Positions 24,901 to 37,500 of a DNA stretch of 64,000 nt are shown here, in pieces. Position 1 is the first letter of the stretch. Each line of letters starts with the position of its first letter. The notes under the pieces are model-generated. The model saw nothing but the letters and a program-made list of their open reading frames with translations. It ran no database searches and was not told the origin of the DNA. The translations under genes were made by a program, and so were the position numbers. Origin of the DNA: Andrena cerasifolii (Eukaryota; Arthropoda; Insecta; Hymenoptera; Andrenidae); NCBI RefSeq assembly GCF_050908995.1, contig NC_135123.1, forward strand, positions 17,112,001-17,176,000, in the 5' to 3' direction.

Positions 24901-27900
24901 CGAGACGCGTGACTTTTACGTCGCAACGATCGGTGGTAAAGCTGCCAGCAGCGCTTATTACGATAGTAATGTTGTAATCGTAACGAACGCCGCAACGTGT
25001 CCAACTATAACACCTGACTTAAAAGCCAGAATTATTTCTAGAGCGAGATAATGCGTCGCAGTAGTTATTCCCCGTTTTTCAGCGATAATTGTTATTAAAA
25101 ATATCTTCGGATCGATTTATCGACATTCCCATGAAATGTCTCCCAAGCGTCGCAAGAAAGATTCCACCTGTACAGCAAAGCGGGGCCTCGACGAGGGGCG
25201 CGGCGCGAGATCTTTATTATTAGACGGATATTGTCAGCCAAATTAAACTCGCTCCGACTCAAGGTTGGCACGTTGGGCGATCGTCGATCATTCGATCATC
25301 TCTCCTTTTCTCTTCTCGCGCGGAGCCTCTAGTAGTATCTTCGGCTCTTCTTTGTAAACGCGGACAATTGAATTGGACGGATGATTGCAGTTAAGGAAGG
25401 GCGAAATCTCATTCCGATGGATCCGAACGGCCTGTCGGATCCTTACGTTAAGTTGAAGTTAATCCCGGATTCGGACAACGTGAAGAAGAAAACAAAGACA
25501 ATCAAGTCTTCCTTGAACCCCGAATGGAACGAAACAATCACTTTGTAAGTGGCTGGATATCTTTCTCTCGTTGTGCCGTTCGCGTCGGTGAAAGGGATGG
25601 AGATAGAAGACGGAGAAAGATTCGTTGTCCTTTTAGCGATCTGAAAGCAGAGGACAAGGACAGGCGGCTGCTGATCGAAGTGTGGGACTGGGATCGAACG
25701 TCGAGGAACGATTTCATGGGCTCGCTTTCCTTCGGGATATCGGAGCTGATGAAAGCACCCGCCAGCGGATGGTTCAAGCTGCTCACTCAGGAGGAAGGAG
25801 ACTTTTACAACGTCCCCGTACCGGAGGAGGGTGTGGATCTGGCGGAACTGAAAGCCAAGATGCGAGTACGTTAGTTTCATTGGCGGGGACGGGAAATCAG
25901 CAGAAAGAAATACTAAAACCCTGCTCGCGGTTTCACCTTTTCCTTCTAGAAGACTTCGGTGACGAAAAAGTCTACGACAACGCAGGACAAAGAGGTGCCC
26001 CACAATATGGGCAAGAGCGACCTGATAAGGGCCAGCGATTTCAATTTCCTCATGGTGCTTGGCAAGGGCAGCTTCGGAAAAGTCAGTGTTATCGGCCTGT
26101 TTATCGAAACGATAGTTGGAAATCTTACCATTAGCTGCTGCCATCGTTCGCTTCATTCCGCCTATCGAATTGCAGGTGATGCTTGCGGAGAGGAAAGGCA
26201 CCAACGAGCTCTACGCTATCAAGATCTTGAAGAAGGATATTATCATCCAGGACGACGACATAGAATGCACCATGGTCGAGAAACGCGTTCTGGCGCTGTC
26301 GAGTAAGCCGCCGTTCCTCGTGCAGCTGCACTCTTGTTTCCAAACTATGGACCGGCTGTACTTTGTCATGGAGTATGTGAACGGAGGGGACTTGATGTAC
26401 CAGATACAACAATGCGGCAAATTCAAGGAACCCGTGGCAGTGTAAGTACCCGCGCCGCTTAGGACTGGTAGGTATCGTTAGAGAACGAAACTTTTCTCGC
26501 AGATTTTACGCCTCCGAAATAGCGATCGGTCTCTTCTATCTCCACGGCCGTGGCATCGTTTATCGAGATTTGAAGCTGGACAACGTCCTACTGGACCACG
26601 ACGGGCATATCAAGATCGCGGATTTTGGAATGTGCAAAGAAGGCATCACCGGCGACAAAACCACCAAGACCTTTTGCGGCACGCCGGACTATATCGCTCC
26701 CGAAGTCGGTGTTTTTCCCTTGGTATTTAACGGGGGAGCCTGGTGTAACTAAATGAAAATCGAGGCATTGTTCGGGAATTTTTTTTAAAGAAAGTACTTG
26801 ATAGATCTTTCTGAAACTTTCAGGATATTGTATTAACAGGTTAAGGTATATAACGAAAAAAAATTATTAAAAAAGAGCGGCAAATAACAAAGTTATGCCC
26901 AGTCCGTTGGCGACGCAATTATTGCACTGCGGGCAACGTAGCGTCTTTTGGTTTCATCCGAAACCAAAAATCGAACAATTTCCTTTTAGTTTATGAGAAT
27001 ACGCACAGAACGAAGAAATTTGAAACTTAAAAGATGCAAAATGAACAAATGGCGGCCTCTTGAATAAAAAGTTCACTGTTTCCAACGAAATTTTCCCTTA
27101 AATGTCTAAAAAAAAGTTATTTATTTAAACAATATCATTATACTAATAACTTAGTACTATGAAGAAAATGTTCACAAATATCCGTGCACAAGGCCAAGTC
27201 GATTGGTTGAATATTTTTTTAGTTACATTGCCCGCAAAGTATAAAACTGTCGTTTCGAGAAAAACACATTTCAAGCTTTGTGGTAGCCTGGCGCTCCGTA
27301 GCAAAACCGGCTATATCCGCTTTAATTTTTCGAATTTCGTTTTGCGGCTTTGGGAACATATTGTCGTGATGTTCAACTATTGATTTATGCAAAAAGAAAA
27401 AATCGATTTCTTCGATCCGCTACACCAGGCTCCCCCCTTAAGTAGTTCGTAATCCAAAGATACCTCGGTCTTATCGATCCCTGCTGTTTTATCCTTACAG
27501 ATCGTGCTGTATCAACCGTATGGCAAGTCGGTGGATTGGTGGGCATACGGTGTGCTGCTGTACGAAATGCTCGTAGGTCAGCCCCCGTTCGACGGAGAGG
27601 ACGAGGACGAGCTGTTCTTCGCAATCACCGATCACAACGTCAGCTACCCAAAGAGTCTCTCGAAGGAAGCCAGAGATATTTGTAAAGCGGTAAGCGATCC
27701 CGTACGCGCGTAGATTCTAGGATGGATTCCTACCGCGGAGAAAGCCCTTTGTATCTACCTGTCGTTCTCGGCTGTGCAGTTCCTCACGAAGAACCCAGCC
27801 AAGAGGCTCGGCTGCGGTCTACGCGGCGAGGAAGACGTTCGTAGTCACACCTTCTTCCGGCACATCGATTGGGAGAAGATTGAGAATCGGGAGGTGCAGC

Positions 27901-28149
27901 CGCCGTTTAAACCAAAAATTGTGAGTATCCGCGTGCCGAGTTTATCCAAAAGAAACAATCTTCTTAACGTTTCCCGTTCTCTCGTTTGTTCGATAGAAAC
28001 ATCCCAAGGACGTGAGTAACTTCGACAAGCAATTCACCTCGGAGAAGACAGACTTAACGCCCACGGACAAATTGTTCATGATGAACTTGGATCAGACAGA
28101 GTTCATGGGTTTCTCGTTTCTCAATCCAGAATTCGTGCAACACATTTAG
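6940..28149 (+). CDS. Pkc53E: Classical (calcium/DAG-dependent) protein kinase C
   Basis: Complete cPKC serine/threonine kinase of the DAG/Ca2+ pathway. Exons: 6940-7139, 15029-15060, 15140-15222, 18080-18191 (or 20972-21080), 24658-24786, 25391-25544, 25637-25865, 25950-26081, 26176-26441, 26503-26704, 27501-27689, 27780-27920, 27997-28149; every phase fits and the sum is 2022 nt (673 aa), the usual cPKC length. Domains: pseudosubstrate RGRKGALKKKNV (about 29-40), C1A (46-95), C1B (111-160), C2 (about 165-290) with Ca-binding acidic residues in PMDPNGLSDPY and WDWDRTSRND, kinase (about 345-605) with GKGSFGK, Lys373, YRDLKLDN (Asp468), DFG (Asp486), activation-loop Thr502 in TFCGTPDY, turn motif LTPTDK, hydrophobic motif FMGFSF. 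The start has A at -3 and G at +4. The exon 10 donor (GTCGGT) is weak but the frame requires it. Symbol is by similarity; fly inaC is a close paralogue. Confidence 0.96.
8230..8257. repeat. GATCC pentanucleotide microsatellite
   Basis: About five head-to-tail copies of CGATC inside the first PKC intron. Short and probably neutral. Confidence 0.8.
8354..8582. mobile_element. Short MITE with TA target duplication
   Basis: A 229-bp AT-rich element with imperfect inverted ends of about 26 bp: it starts GGGTGGATGTACCAGTAAAT, and the complement of the right end reads GGGTAAACGCACCAATAAAT. TA dinucleotides lie on both sides (8352-8353 and 8583-8584), as for Tc1/mariner-type elements. No coding capacity. 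Confidence 0.7.
15408..16127. mobile_element. piggyBac-like foldback MITE (TTAA target site)
   Basis: A 720-bp element with inverted arms of about 300 bp, nearly complementary over almost their whole length around a centre near 15770. It starts GGGGGTATACCCG and ends CGGGTATACCCCC, flanked by TTAA at 15404-15407 and 16128-16131. The TTAA duplication points to mobilisation by a piggyBac-type transposase. No ORF of its own. It sits in the PKC intron between the C1A and C1B exons. Confidence 0.85.
16131..16390. mobile_element. PIF/Harbinger-like MITE (TTA target site)
   Basis: A 260-bp GC-rich element with inverted ends of about 64 bp with a few mismatches. It starts AGCCGCGTATTCACCTG and its right end carries the complement, ending GAATACGCGGCT. 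It is flanked by TTA at 16128-16130 and 16391-16393, the 3-bp duplication typical of Harbinger elements. The left TTA is part of the TTAA that bounds the adjacent piggyBac-like element, so the two insertions share a target site. Confidence 0.75.
17719..17772. repeat. GGTGGTTCG/GGTGGCTCG tandem repeat
   Basis: About six degenerate copies of a 9-bp unit in the intron upstream of the first C1B exon, preceded by a short TCGTGTC repeat. No function inferred. Confidence 0.7.
18080..18191 (+). CDS. PKC alternative exon 4a: first half of C1B (canonical form)
   Basis: A 112-nt exon between acceptor AATAACGCAG and donor GTACCA. It enters in phase 0 and leaves in phase 1. It encodes the N-terminal part of C1B, from His111 through FCDHCGSLLYGVIHQG to the third zinc cysteine pair, and joins exon 5 to give KCQ-ACDMNVHKRC. 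Domain position 22, which sets diacylglycerol affinity in PKC C1 domains, is Tyr, as in vertebrate classical PKC C1B. I infer that it is used in place of exon 4b, since including both would shift the frame and duplicate half a domain. Confidence 0.9.
18192..20971 (+). other. Intron between the two alternative C1B exons
   Basis: About 2.8 kb between exons 4a and 4b, with a poly-A run, a CTT microsatellite near 18382-18405 and pyrimidine-rich stretches. A 256-codon open frame from 18184 is low-complexity and shows no domain. No competing RNA structure or docking sequence could be recognised by eye. Confidence 0.45.
20972..21080 (+). CDS. PKC alternative exon 4b: divergent first half of C1B
   Basis: A 109-nt exon between acceptor TTGTTCCCAG and donor GTAGTT. 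It has the same entry (0) and exit (1) phases as exon 4a and the same zinc-ligand layout: His, then TPTFCDHCGSMLHGIAHQG, then the next cysteine. Splicing to exon 5 gives KCS-ACDMNVHKRC, a complete C1B. Relative to 4a, domain position 22 is His instead of Tyr, and loop residues differ (LTP against NSP; MLHGIA against LLYGVI). Both halves look intact, so this is a second functional version rather than a decayed duplicate. Using it gives a 672-aa kinase. Mutually exclusive use is inferred, not shown. Confidence 0.88.
21081..22918 (+). other. PKC intron segment
   Basis: Contains an AAAC tandem repeat at about 21101-21140 and a (TA)n run at about 22554-22574. No gene or clear mobile element was seen. 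Confidence 0.45.
22919..23989. mobile_element. hAT-like non-autonomous element, internally duplicated
   Basis: A 1071-bp element with ends TAGAGACC... and ...ACATCTCTA and an exact 8-bp direct repeat CTTGATTT on both sides (22911-22918 and 23990-23997). Subterminal regions contain nested palindromes (CACGTGTATTTAAATACACG; TGCACGGGTACCCGTGCA). The interior is a tandem duplication of about 445 bp (starting near 23030 and near 23475); the second unit lacks about 31 bp present in the first. A related 602-bp single-unit copy lies inverted at 57697-58298. Confidence 0.85.
26731..27437. mobile_element. TTAA-flanked MITE in a PKC kinase-domain intron
   Basis: A 707-bp non-coding insertion with inverted ends: left CGGGGGAGCCTGGTGTA, right the complement of GGGGGGAGCCTGGTGTA. 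It is flanked by TTAA at 26727-26730 and 27438-27441. The site suggests piggyBac-type mobilisation; the end sequence differs from the TTAA element at 15408, so it is another family. It begins only 26 bp after exon 10 and makes up most of that intron. Confidence 0.82.
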
Positions 28150-31100
28150 ATGGATACAGTCTTTTCTCGCTAGTTGTAACCTCGCCGTACGTTTCTCCCC
28201 ATCCATTACTTGGGGTTCATCTTCCTCTTTGCTACTCAGGGCTTTCACCTTTTCATCCTCTGTCTCCTCCGTCCTACTTTCCTCGACACCATCGACACCC
28301 CCGAATACCCCCGTTACCCCCCGTCTGGCACACGTTACTCATCACTCGTTACGTTCCTTCTGTTTCTTCGTTTTTGCTTTGTATCTTGCTTTCTCGTTTA
28401 GTTGCCAAGTCACGCCTCCCGTGGCCCAAACATCTTTTACCTGTCCACCTTTTTCACGACGCAGCCTTATTGGCAATGAACGAGCTATCTATCAGGGAAC
28501 AGAATTCGTCCAACGAATCTGAACTGTCCGGTCCGCGATTAGATGAAACGAAGGAAATTCCCCAACCGCTGTCCTCGTCCTACGCGATTATTTATTATGC
28601 ATTTACTTCGGTAGAGTTTACTGTCGCCTGCCACTCTGTGTGTGTGTATATATATACATGTATGTATGTATGTATGTATGTATTTATATATAGGTAGGTA
28701 CTATATGTATATACACATACATTGGATGAAGGAATGAATACATTATTACATAAGTATATGTATACAACAAACACTTGCATACACAGTTACGATCTATTAA
28801 AAATTACACGTTATAAATTTCTGACCGTATTTCGTTAACGTTGCACTTCTCGTCGGTTTAATCTTAGAAGGGTAGTAAAAATACGTACATACCTAGAATC
28901 GAGTCTTTAGATGCTCTGTTCTCACGACGTGTTGAAATTTTATTAGCGATGCGGACGTCGAACCGTATCGTTGTACACTTACACTAAACACTTATAGTAT
29001 ACATACATAGGAACGTTCACACCGATCCTCTGTAGCTAATTGGTTGACGAAGCAAGAACCCAAAGACCTATCATTTTTCGAATTGGATTATTGGTAGGTA
29101 AGAAAAGTACGGAGTATGAGTAATTTGACGCGAGGCGAGGATACGTCGAGTGATTCGTGGCTGTTTTGCTCGTTCGATCGGACACGGCAATTGTCCGATT
29201 CGTAGCTATTCGCTATCGCAGGATAACAGGTCGGCCGTGGTCACTACTTAGTCACTATTAGTCTCTCAGCCGGTCTCTATTTTTTCCTCTTACTTTACTC
29301 GTTGATTTACTTAGTTGGTTCGAAACCATGGAAGAGCAACGCCTCGGTAAATACACACATACTTCCTGAAAGCTCTCCTCGTGCCTGAAATCCTCGCTCC
29401 AGTGATATACGCCTTTTTATCGAGTTCGTTCCGACTCGCTTTATCGAGGACGAGAACGGCAACGGCAAATGCAATCGAGTGCGCGGAATTAGAAAATGGT
29501 AGATGAAAAAGAGGCAGGAGAAACGCCGAGAGAATAAAGTGCCGCTCGATCCCGCGAGACGTTCTCCTCCTCGAATCTCTCTTATTCGGTCGGCGAGCAA
29601 GCCGACACGTTGGACGGTAAAGTTAATTATTAATTACCAACTAATGCGCGTAACTGTGGTAGAGGTAGTTGACCAGCTCGTCGAGTTTAACGAGCGTCTC
29701 CTTCTTTTTTATACACTTGGTATCAGCGATTCGTCGAACGATCCGCAAAGTGCAAACCCGTTCGATGGTAGGTGTCGTGGTATAGGAGATAATATCGATA
29801 ATATGGCTGGCTGGTCCAACGTGTTTAAACGTGAAAATCCAAGGGTATCTGTATGACCTGGGGTAGATGCGTACCTATAACAGGTACTTGTCGGAAACGC
29901 AAAACGTCGTCGGCGACGTTCGCGCGTCGCGATGGGGGTACGTACGAGAATGGAATACTATTCACTGAGACATGTGCTTCTTTTCCTTCATTCCAACACT
30001 TTCTCTCCTCTCTTTCATTCAAACTCGATCCCTCGGTTTATCGATATTCGTTGAGGGCGCGTACGCGTGTCGTGAATTTAACGTTTCGCTGACGATGAAA
30101 CTGGTCAAGCAAGTACTATATAAATGATTCCGTTGCCGATTTCCCGATAGAGTCAACAAGCAGTCCAGTAGTAGCAGTAGCGATAGTAGTAACGTTGCAG
30201 TGGTTAGAAGGCTGGCATTGTTGTATTCCCTTTCACCTCCCCCGTTCCTCCCTCCCGTCCAGCAACGGAAAGACACGAGTTCGCGAGTTTTTCAACAGAT
30301 CGACTATATTAATTACGTCTTATTAGGGGTGTTCCAATAAATCGTAAAGTATGATATATCGTAACGTAGTTCTCGCCCCCCTTATTCAACGGGTGATCCA
30401 ATCTTGCTCTTCGATTGGGCGGGTTTACGTAGTCTCGTCGGTATGATTCTCGCGTTATTTCATCCGAGTCGAGTCGCATCGTTTAGTTCGCGCAACAGGG
30501 TGCAGTGTGCTCTTCGTTTCGTCGATGCTATGAGTAACGCGGTCCACAGGCTGTGACTCATTTTACGATCATTTACCGGGAACTCTAAAGTAACCGCGCG
30601 TGAAAATTGCCGATCGATAAACATGGAACATTTACATTCCAGAGATATAGGTGCATAGTTGGAGCGATAAATTTTACTTAGGTCCTAAATATTTTCACCA
30701 GAGGCTACGTAATCTACGCCCAACATCTATTTTTATATTAAAAACCAAAGGAAAAAATATTTAAAAAAAAAAAAAGAAAGGAAAAGACAATGATAAAACG
30801 CGAAAGAGAATGCGCCGCGACCGCGACGGAACGGCGATTTCTCTTTCCCCTACTCGAGTCGAGTAGGCGAAGTACTTTTCGTCACCGTGCTATGACGACA
30901 TCTTTCGTAGCGCTCTTTTAGCCACTACATGATTCAGAAGTTTTAAAATGGCACCTGACATTCATAGTCGATAACCGACAGCTGTACCGGAAGAACGCCG
31001 ACCCTCTTTCACGGCCGATTTCGAGAGATGCAGCTACCGGCTAGCGTCGCGATTACAATGATTCGGATATGTAAAACGGAACAATGGGAAACGGCGAGCA

Positions 31101-32087
31101 GTTGAGCGATCGAGCACAATGCGATCGAACATTCGTCGCGGTTGTAAGGTTCTCCAGCGCGGAGTAGCTCGATCGCTCGATGGCTATTCGAACGGAGAGA
31201 TTATATTAAGAACCGCGAATTAAGCGACAGTGACTTTACAACAATTGCGCTGACTCGTTTCTTAATGGAGACACGGATCTCTATTTCCTTCTTCCCGTTG
31301 ATCGCTCGCTCCTTCTTTCTCCCCTTATTCGTTTCTTCCACTTGTTTCTCTCTCGATCGCTTTTGGTCCTATCCGCTGTACTAGTTAAACTTCCATTTGA
31401 GAAGGTAAGGGGTAGAGAACGAAATCGCTCGTGCAGCTTTCAATATCAACGCAATAAACAGGCGCGCCCGTTCACCCCGTTCACCACGTTCGCAAGGGAA
31501 ACGAGAGAAATCCGTTTCTGCATGTTCGAAATCGAAAGCATGCCAACTTCTTTGTTTCTTCGACGCCGGCGCGGCGATCGAGCGGCGACAAGTTCGCCTG
31601 CTGGCTGAATTGCAGTTCAGTTTTTCCAAAGCATCCAATATGTAAACTGCGTACCCTGTTGGAAAAGTACTACGATGCGCTAGCACGTGTTCCTTGTTTC
31701 TTTTCTTGTTTGCAAAAGAGCATGACTCCGAAGAATATTATTATAACTGTAAAGCGTAACTGATAATAATCAATGGTTAATAAACGAGACAAACTGCAGG
31801 ACATTTGAGAGCCCGGCAAATATAATCCGCGTAGCTCCGTTCGTTTTCGAAGCTGTAACCAACCATTCTGTTGTTCTCTCGATTACACGTCGCATCACTA
31901 TACACGTTCACACGTACCCACATATTTTTAAGATGTTTTTGTGCATTTATAATGTCGTAATAAAAGTTTCGAATCGTGTCATGAGAAAGTATTGTTCCTG
32001 TCCTTGCTTCGAACTTGTAGCTGTATGGGTAGGTACATGCTACATGCGTATATACTTGTTGGTTTCAATTTGCCGCGTAGTCGGAGA
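28150..32087. other. PKC 3' UTR and long intergenic stretch, no gene seen
   Basis: The first part must contain the PKC 3' UTR and its polyadenylation site, which I could not place. It includes a TG/TA/TATG microsatellite at about 28637-28690. The rest to 32.1 kb is unremarkable, with no ORF that looks conserved on either strand. Confidence 0.45.
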
Positions 32088-32205
32088 CAGGGGGGCCAAG
32101 CCGTCTTTGTTTGGCTGAAGTTTTCCCGTTTAGTTAGCACCGCATTGGTAGGAGGCGCTACAAACTCTGCTTCAACTTTCGTAAGAGGGAAGCTTGGCCC
32201 CCCTG
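32088..32205. mobile_element. Small MITE, intact copy (118 bp)
   Basis: Perfect 14-bp inverted ends CAGGGGGGCCAAGC and GCTTGGCCCCCCTG. A second, interrupted copy of the same sequence is at 47622-47692 plus 48091-48157, which confirms a repeat family. No clear target duplication and no coding capacity. Confidence 0.75.
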
Positions 32206-34242
32206 GTGCCACCTCTGAAGTAACAACTTCGTGAAAGAACTGTGACTTGTGTTGCGCACTGTATGTTTAAAAACGGTAACTCTGAGAACCATATTCCACC
32301 GATTCATACAGGTCGGTAAAGTTAATAGACATGAAAAATAACTGCCCCTGCTAAGAAAAATGAAAACACTGCAAATGAAGAATTGCATACTAAATTACTT
32401 TTCAATTACTAAATAAACGAAATCGATCCAAATACGATCGCATTCTTTATCCTTATCACCGACCCACGGTAAAAAGTATCTCTTACCTCGCCATAATTGG
32501 TTTCAACACAGACGAGGTACAGCATAGACCTATCACCTTATAGATGTTCGTGTCGCTACCCAAACTGTATTACCGACCCACAATTTTAGGTCTGAATGTA
32601 GTGGCATCTGCTCATGAACAGCGTTCAACTCAGCAACTACTCTGACATGTGTTGAAAGGCTGAAAGGTGTTTGCGTACTTGTATACGTGTGACTCGTTTA
32701 GAGAGAGAGTTTGGCACAGGTAGGCTTTTGCTACGCTATGCTTTGGCTCGGTTTGTCAACGACTCACGCCGATTTTTCTCCGAAAATCCATTTCAGGGAT
32801 CAAGACACTATGAAGCACAAAAATGGTATTTCTTCAAAGCCCATGCAAGCTATAAGTTGCAAGATGACATTGTTTATTAGTACTTTGCGTGTAGTAGAAC
32901 CTTTTCACGTATCGTACGCCGAAAAGTATTAAAAATTCACGCTGTTACTGACATTCCCGCAAGATTCTAATGCACTTTTGAAGTAATAATAATTGGATAT
33001 TACTGGCTACGAGTATTAGTTTATGGCCAACACTAAAATTTACAGTAAAATCTAATTCTTAAAAGACTCGCAGAAGGTTGCATGATGCACGAGTGTCGTG
33101 GTGTGCATGGATGCAACTGCAAGTCGAGTTACTTTTGAAACCCGCATTGGGAAATAAAATTTTGTCTAGCGCTGAGAAATTCATCGGTTCAGTGAAGTGT
33201 GTGCACGTCATAGTTCATATTGTCTCGTGATTTCTCAATTCGCGCATAAATTTCATCGATTACTGGACCATGTGGGAGGCCTTTTAACAGGATTCCATTT
33301 AGATATACCCGTTACCTAGAAGACTTTTTCAGAAACTGAAGGACGTTTAAAAACAGGAAGTGCTTCTGTAAGCGTGTGCAATGCGATTGTAGAGTCAGTG
33401 CCTGTGCCTGCCAAAAAGTGTTTCATAGAGTACCGTGGTTCTATCGTATACTTCGTCGATCTTAGTAACTAAGGGGGAGAAACAAGTATGTCACTCATAT
33501 TTCTCCAAATATTCCTGCAACTATTCATTTACACCAAGTTCCACTAAAATGTATTTATTCGTTATAAATAATACTAGATGATATGTATAAGCATTAACAT
33601 TAATGTATCGAACAATTAAACATTGAGAATAAAAGAGAATTCATTCGGCGTAGAAAATCATTTGCAAATTCAAGATCAAATGTTACTAATTGCTTGATAT
33701 CTCAAGTTCTATCGATCAAAGTTAATAATAATTTCTACTGGGCGGTTAGGGTAAATGTTGTTAACATTATTTGTCATAGCAATAGCCAATGGAACGTATA
33801 TTTTAGCAGAAAATCCATTTTTGCCGAAGAATTCGTTGGATTTCGCAATTGTAATTAACCGTCGACCTTGTTTTGATCGGGAGACATCGTTCCTCGAAGT
33901 CTAGATAAGGAGCTCACAGAGCTTCATGTACTCAGTCGTCGTCGGTCTTCCGGGCCTGGAGGACCTCCGGGGACCCTGCAGTTGCCGAGCTACCTGGACC
34001 TACTGGACTTCCTGGACTTCCTGGACTTCCTGGACTTGCTGAGGACCTGGTCAGGGTTTCAACTCGGGTCCATCCCCCTCCCCCCGATGCAGCCGAGCCA
34101 CCTGGAGAGGCGGATTCAGGAGCCTTTCTTGGAGGGGGCGAAATATGTAAAAGTACATAAGTACATTTTTTAACCCTCTTTCACAAGATTTAAAATTTGC
34201 TTGTAACTTATGTTTTAATATCTCAATCTGATACTGTAACCT

Positions 34243-34355
34243 AAATAATTAAATTTACATTAATTATAATTCTGTATAAATAATTAAATTCACATTAATT
34301 ATAATTCTGTATAAATAATTAAATTCACATTAATTATTTATACAGAATTATACAC
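34243..34355. repeat. AT-rich tandem repeat of about 42 bp
   Basis: Two and a half near-identical copies of a unit containing AATAATTAAATTCACATTAA followed by TTATAATTCTGTAT. The end of the array turns into an inverted copy of the same sequence. Confidence 0.7.
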
Positions 34356-34466
34356 AATGTCATAATATTTTCTATTTTATTACTCTTGGGGGGGGGGGCG
34401 ATCTGCAGAGATAGCAGTGCAACTTTTCAACTCGTTCAATCTTTCTACATGCTACCGAATAAAACG

Positions 34467-34467
<1 letters not shown>

Positions 34468-34499
<32 letters not shown>
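34468..34499. repeat. (TA)n microsatellite
   Basis: About 16 TA dinucleotides in the AT-rich part of the repeat domain. Confidence 0.9.
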
Positions 34500-34503
<4 letters not shown>

Positions 34504-37500
34504 TAAATTCTAGATAAAAGTTTTAGTATCGCGTTTTAAACATTCTAAACAATTTTTCTTTAATTTCACAATCATTCGAGATGCTTAATGTTTTGCATGC
34601 AAGTTACGCTTCTCAAGTTTAAATATTTCATATGAGTTTTATGAATCTTCTCTTATTAATAGTTATTACATTCGAGTCATTAGATTTTCTGAATAAAACA
34701 TAAATAGGCAGTCTCTCTACGGGCCTCGAAACGCTGCGACCTCCTCGTAGCGAGACCTGGTAATTGGTGAGAACAGAGCCGATGCGATTGCTGCGATTGT
34801 CAAATATCCTAAATAAGTAGATAGATACAAGAATTTCTTTAAATAGTAATACTTTGATATAATGTAAAAATAAATGTAACTCGAAATGTTTGAATAAATC
34901 ATTCCTTCCCTTCCTTCCACATGTATAAATATATAAAATAAAGTAATGTGGAATTCTCAAGATATGTGAATTAATGGAGTTCAATAACGACGTTCACCAA
35001 AGTCGGAGGACGGATCGGACGGATGAACATTTAAAATGCCATGGTATACCTATCTTAATGTATTATTTCCATCGATTACTGGAATATGTGGGAGGTCGAT
35101 CGTCCAGATTCTACTGCAATACACTAAAAATAAGTATCTGGAAGACTTTTTTGAAAACACTGTACTCGAGTCAGATCACATCTCCTCAACTTTGAAAGAC
35201 ATATATGTATACATAGAAAGAGCAGGGTGCATGGCTGCAGCTGCGAAAAGTACATATTTCGCAATGGACATTGCGATATAGAATTATTTCCGGCCTTTGT
35301 GAAATTTCAACTTCCATGGGAAACAGTTGAGGTCGACAGCAACCTCTACCAATGTGACAACATTCACGAAAGGTGTAAGCTGACAGTTCGACTTCAACCG
35401 CGGCAGCGATCGGATCAGTGAATGTACCTGCATATTATTTCGTGATTTCTCGATTCGTGCATCAATTTCATCGATTACTGGACTATGTATGAGGCCGTTT
35501 AACAAGATTCTGCTGCATTACACTCAATACCAAGATGCCTTTATGGAAACATTTTACGCGAGCCCGAACACTACTTCCCACTGCTGAGAGATGTTTAGAA
35601 ATGTGATGTGCTTTTGTGACCGCGTGCAATGCGATTTTAGAGTCAGTACATATTTCGCGATAAAGTATTTCATAGAGCACTGTGTGGACGCGAGTGCAGA
35701 GTCAATGTTTTGCGCATACAGAACTATTTAAGTGAAAGCACCGGTGCTCTAAGTGATTTTTCATCGTGGAATTACTGTGTCTACATAAAATTATTTCTGG
35801 CCTTGACGAATTTCCAGTTAGCTGGGAGTCGGTCGAGCGCCATAACACCGCCAACAACCCCTACGTCACAACATTGCCAAGCGGTGTCACCTCTGTCAGT
35901 TCGACTTTACTCGCGACGGTGATCGCATCAGTGAGTGCGTGTACATATTATTTCGTGATTTCTCGATTCCTGCATAAATTTCATCGATAACTGGACTATG
36001 TGGGAGATCGTTCAACGAGATTCCACTACATTACACTCAGTACCTAGAGGACTATTTTGGAAACGCTTTACTCGAGTCCGAACACATCTTTCCACTGTTG
36101 AGATATGTTTAAAAACATGAACTGCTTTTGTAATCGTGTGCAATGCGATTGTAGAATCAGTGCTTATTTCGCGATAAAGTATTCGATAGTGCACAGTGGC
36201 CCTGCGTATTAGTAATGTGAACGCGAACGTAAAGTCAGTGTTTTAACGCATCTAGAATTAATTCAGAGCACCAGTGCTCCTATTGCTTTTTCATCGCGAA
36301 AGTAATGTGACATATTTGGAAGTGTGACACATTCTATGGGGTACTGACCCTGCAACTGCTGGACATTCGCCTGCAGATCGAATAGCTACTGCTAAAAGGG
36401 GATGCTTGTCAGTGAGACTATTTTCAACGAACGGTGAGTGATACTTTTTCATTCTTTGAATTTTTCTGTATGCTATCGAACATAATGATTACTGTAGCGA
36501 GCATAGTGACCACGAATACGTACTTAGTACTCGCGAATAGTAAAATTTAATGCGTGTACTTCCAAATGTTTAATACACGTAGAAAAATACAATGAATAAA
36601 TTTTAAATTCGCGATAGGAGTTTTAATATCGCGTTTCAAACATTCTAAACTTCTTTTCTTTAATTTCACAATCATTCCGGATGCTTAATGTATCGAATAC
36701 GAGTTACATTTCTGAAGTTGAACTCTTTCGTGCGAGTTCTTTCAAATCTTCTCTCTTAACGGTAATTACATTCGAGTCATTAGATTCTCTTAATAAACAA
36801 TGACAGTAATTTTTGGTACTACTTGGTTATTATGCTCGCTAGTTTTGCTTGCCCGTTGCATGTGCTAAATATTAAGACACACTGGTAGTAATATTACGAG
36901 AAATCAAAAATTGCCACTCTTACCACCTGATATCTCGACCTCAAATGGTCCCTTTATAAAATAACAGTATAATAATAAATGACTGCCGCCAAAGTGGCTG
37001 CTATATGAACTTAAATTTCTTTCTCCCTTGCATAAAAATAACTTTAAGCCACTAAACCTACAAATTTTATACATCGCGGAAGAACTTGCACATGTGCTTA
37101 GTTTTAACTAGCCATAGTCCTAGAGTCCATTAAGTTTTAATTTAAGAACTTTAGTCGTAAGAATTTTTCCAAATTTTCAAAAATGCATTGGTCGAATATG
37201 GACCAGAAATATTTCGTAGAAATGGGTCACTTTCGTAGGTACCTCCGCGTTGGTGTGCCTGGACTTGGTAACGTTTTCCAATGCATTGCGTCTTGCAAAA
37301 CGTTGTCAAGCTGAAGCCTACGATCTAGTTTAAGGGTCCAGATCAAGCCAAACTTACATTCGGTGAGTTTGGTTCGGTCTGGACATCTATTCAGAAATGC
37401 ACTTGCGTACTTCGAGCGATAAGCTTTTGTTCCGCCTCGTTCTTTTTAAATATAAGAGTGCCAAACACACCCTTCTAGAAATACAATTCGCCTTCGATCA

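Noticed and set aside
25443..26204. 253-codon minus-strand frame
   Set aside because: Lies opposite PKC C2 and kinase exons and spans their introns; no domain of its own.
33982..34173. Leu/Asp-rich frame (LDFLDFLDFLDLL)
   Set aside because: Product of a 9-bp CTTCCTGGA tandem repeat; no supporting gene structure.
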